In this document: positions 13,361 to 13,425 of the stretch, one piece after another
Numbering within the stretch: position 1 is the stretch's first letter
Layout of the letters: each line of letters starts with the position of its first letter
Assembly: GCA_012523655.1 (NCBI GenBank)
Contig: JAAYTV010000147.1
Coordinates: forward strand, 1-13,425
DNA: 13,425 nucleotides
Source: a bacterium
Lineage (GTDB): Bacteria > Zhuqueibacterota > Zhuqueibacteria > Residuimicrobiales > Residuimicrobiaceae
Reading direction: 5' to 3'
Notes under the pieces: generated by a model
What the model saw: the letters and a program-made list of their open reading frames with translations, nothing else
Told to the model about the DNA's origin: nothing
Databases searched by the model: none
Program-made: the position numbers and the translations under genes

Positions 13361-13425
13361 TTACACCATGCCTTTCCACTTGCGCAGCCACCATTCGGCG
13401 ATGAGGCAGGCCAGGATGAAGAGCA
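13361..13425 (-). CDS. C-terminal 20 residues of a membrane protein (rest beyond window)
   Basis: The minus-strand frame entering at 13425 reads LFILACLIAEWWLRKWKGMV and stops at TAA 13363-13361. A hydrophobic helix followed by EWWLRKWKGMV resembles the C-terminal membrane anchor of VWA/BatA-like or glutamine-amidotransferase-like membrane proteins, which often end in an EWxLRRRxGL motif. The family cannot be settled from 20 residues. It is in the same direction as the envelope operon, 202 bp upstream of it. Confidence 0.55.
   Translation of the reverse strand, partial: LFILACLIAEWWLRKWKGMV

Overview
The window looks like a chromosomal stretch of a Gram-negative bacterium. There is a TonB/AgmX-type protein, an outer-membrane-barrel candidate and several Sec signal peptides. 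The DNA is fairly GC-rich, and two genes use well-supported TTG starts. I cannot fix the phylum. An uncultured FCB-type lineage (KSB1, Calditrichota or Latescibacterota-like) would fit the mix of pyruvoyl arginine decarboxylase, deoxyhypusine-synthase-like protein and AgmX/TPR envelope genes, but that is inference. No tRNA, rRNA or CRISPR array was seen.

Region 1 (1-1702): a truncated, uncharacterised gene on the minus strand (1-478) lies divergent from an aldo/keto reductase with a C-terminal ferredoxin-like Fe-S domain (605-1702, plus).

Region 2 (1701-2699): a degraded mobile or recombination region between convergent genes. A REP-associated tyrosine (Y1/HUH) transposase remnant (1900-2229) is bracketed by a pair of inverted, hairpin-forming repeats (1701-1732 and 2230-2261). 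The left repeat overlaps the stop codon of the reductase. The right repeat lies 3 bp from the stop codon of a class II aldolase pseudogene (2265-2699), which lacks its N-terminal half and carries two offsetting frameshifts.

Region 3 (2712-5364, minus): a compact polyamine locus. In transcription order it has pyruvoyl-dependent arginine decarboxylase (arginine to agmatine), a deoxyhypusine-synthase-like protein (probably putrescine to homospermidine or a related aminobutyl transfer) and an agmatinase-family ureohydrolase (agmatine to putrescine). The last two overlap by ATGA. An intrinsic-terminator-like hairpin, which has a competing alternative pairing, separates the first gene from the second.

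Region 4 (5498-6028, minus): a lone ECF-transporter S-component-like membrane protein.

Region 5 (6075-13158, minus): a probable envelope-machine operon. In transcription order it has an outer-membrane barrel candidate with a coiled-coil tail, a 459-aa TPR/coiled-coil protein, a 964-aa TPR protein, a small secreted protein of unknown function, and an AgmX/PglI-type TonB-like protein with a 130-residue cytoplasmic N-terminus. This combination resembles the parts list of the myxobacterial Glt trans-envelope complex. It is the best candidate here for an undescribed system. The window ends in the C-terminus of another membrane protein (13361-13425).
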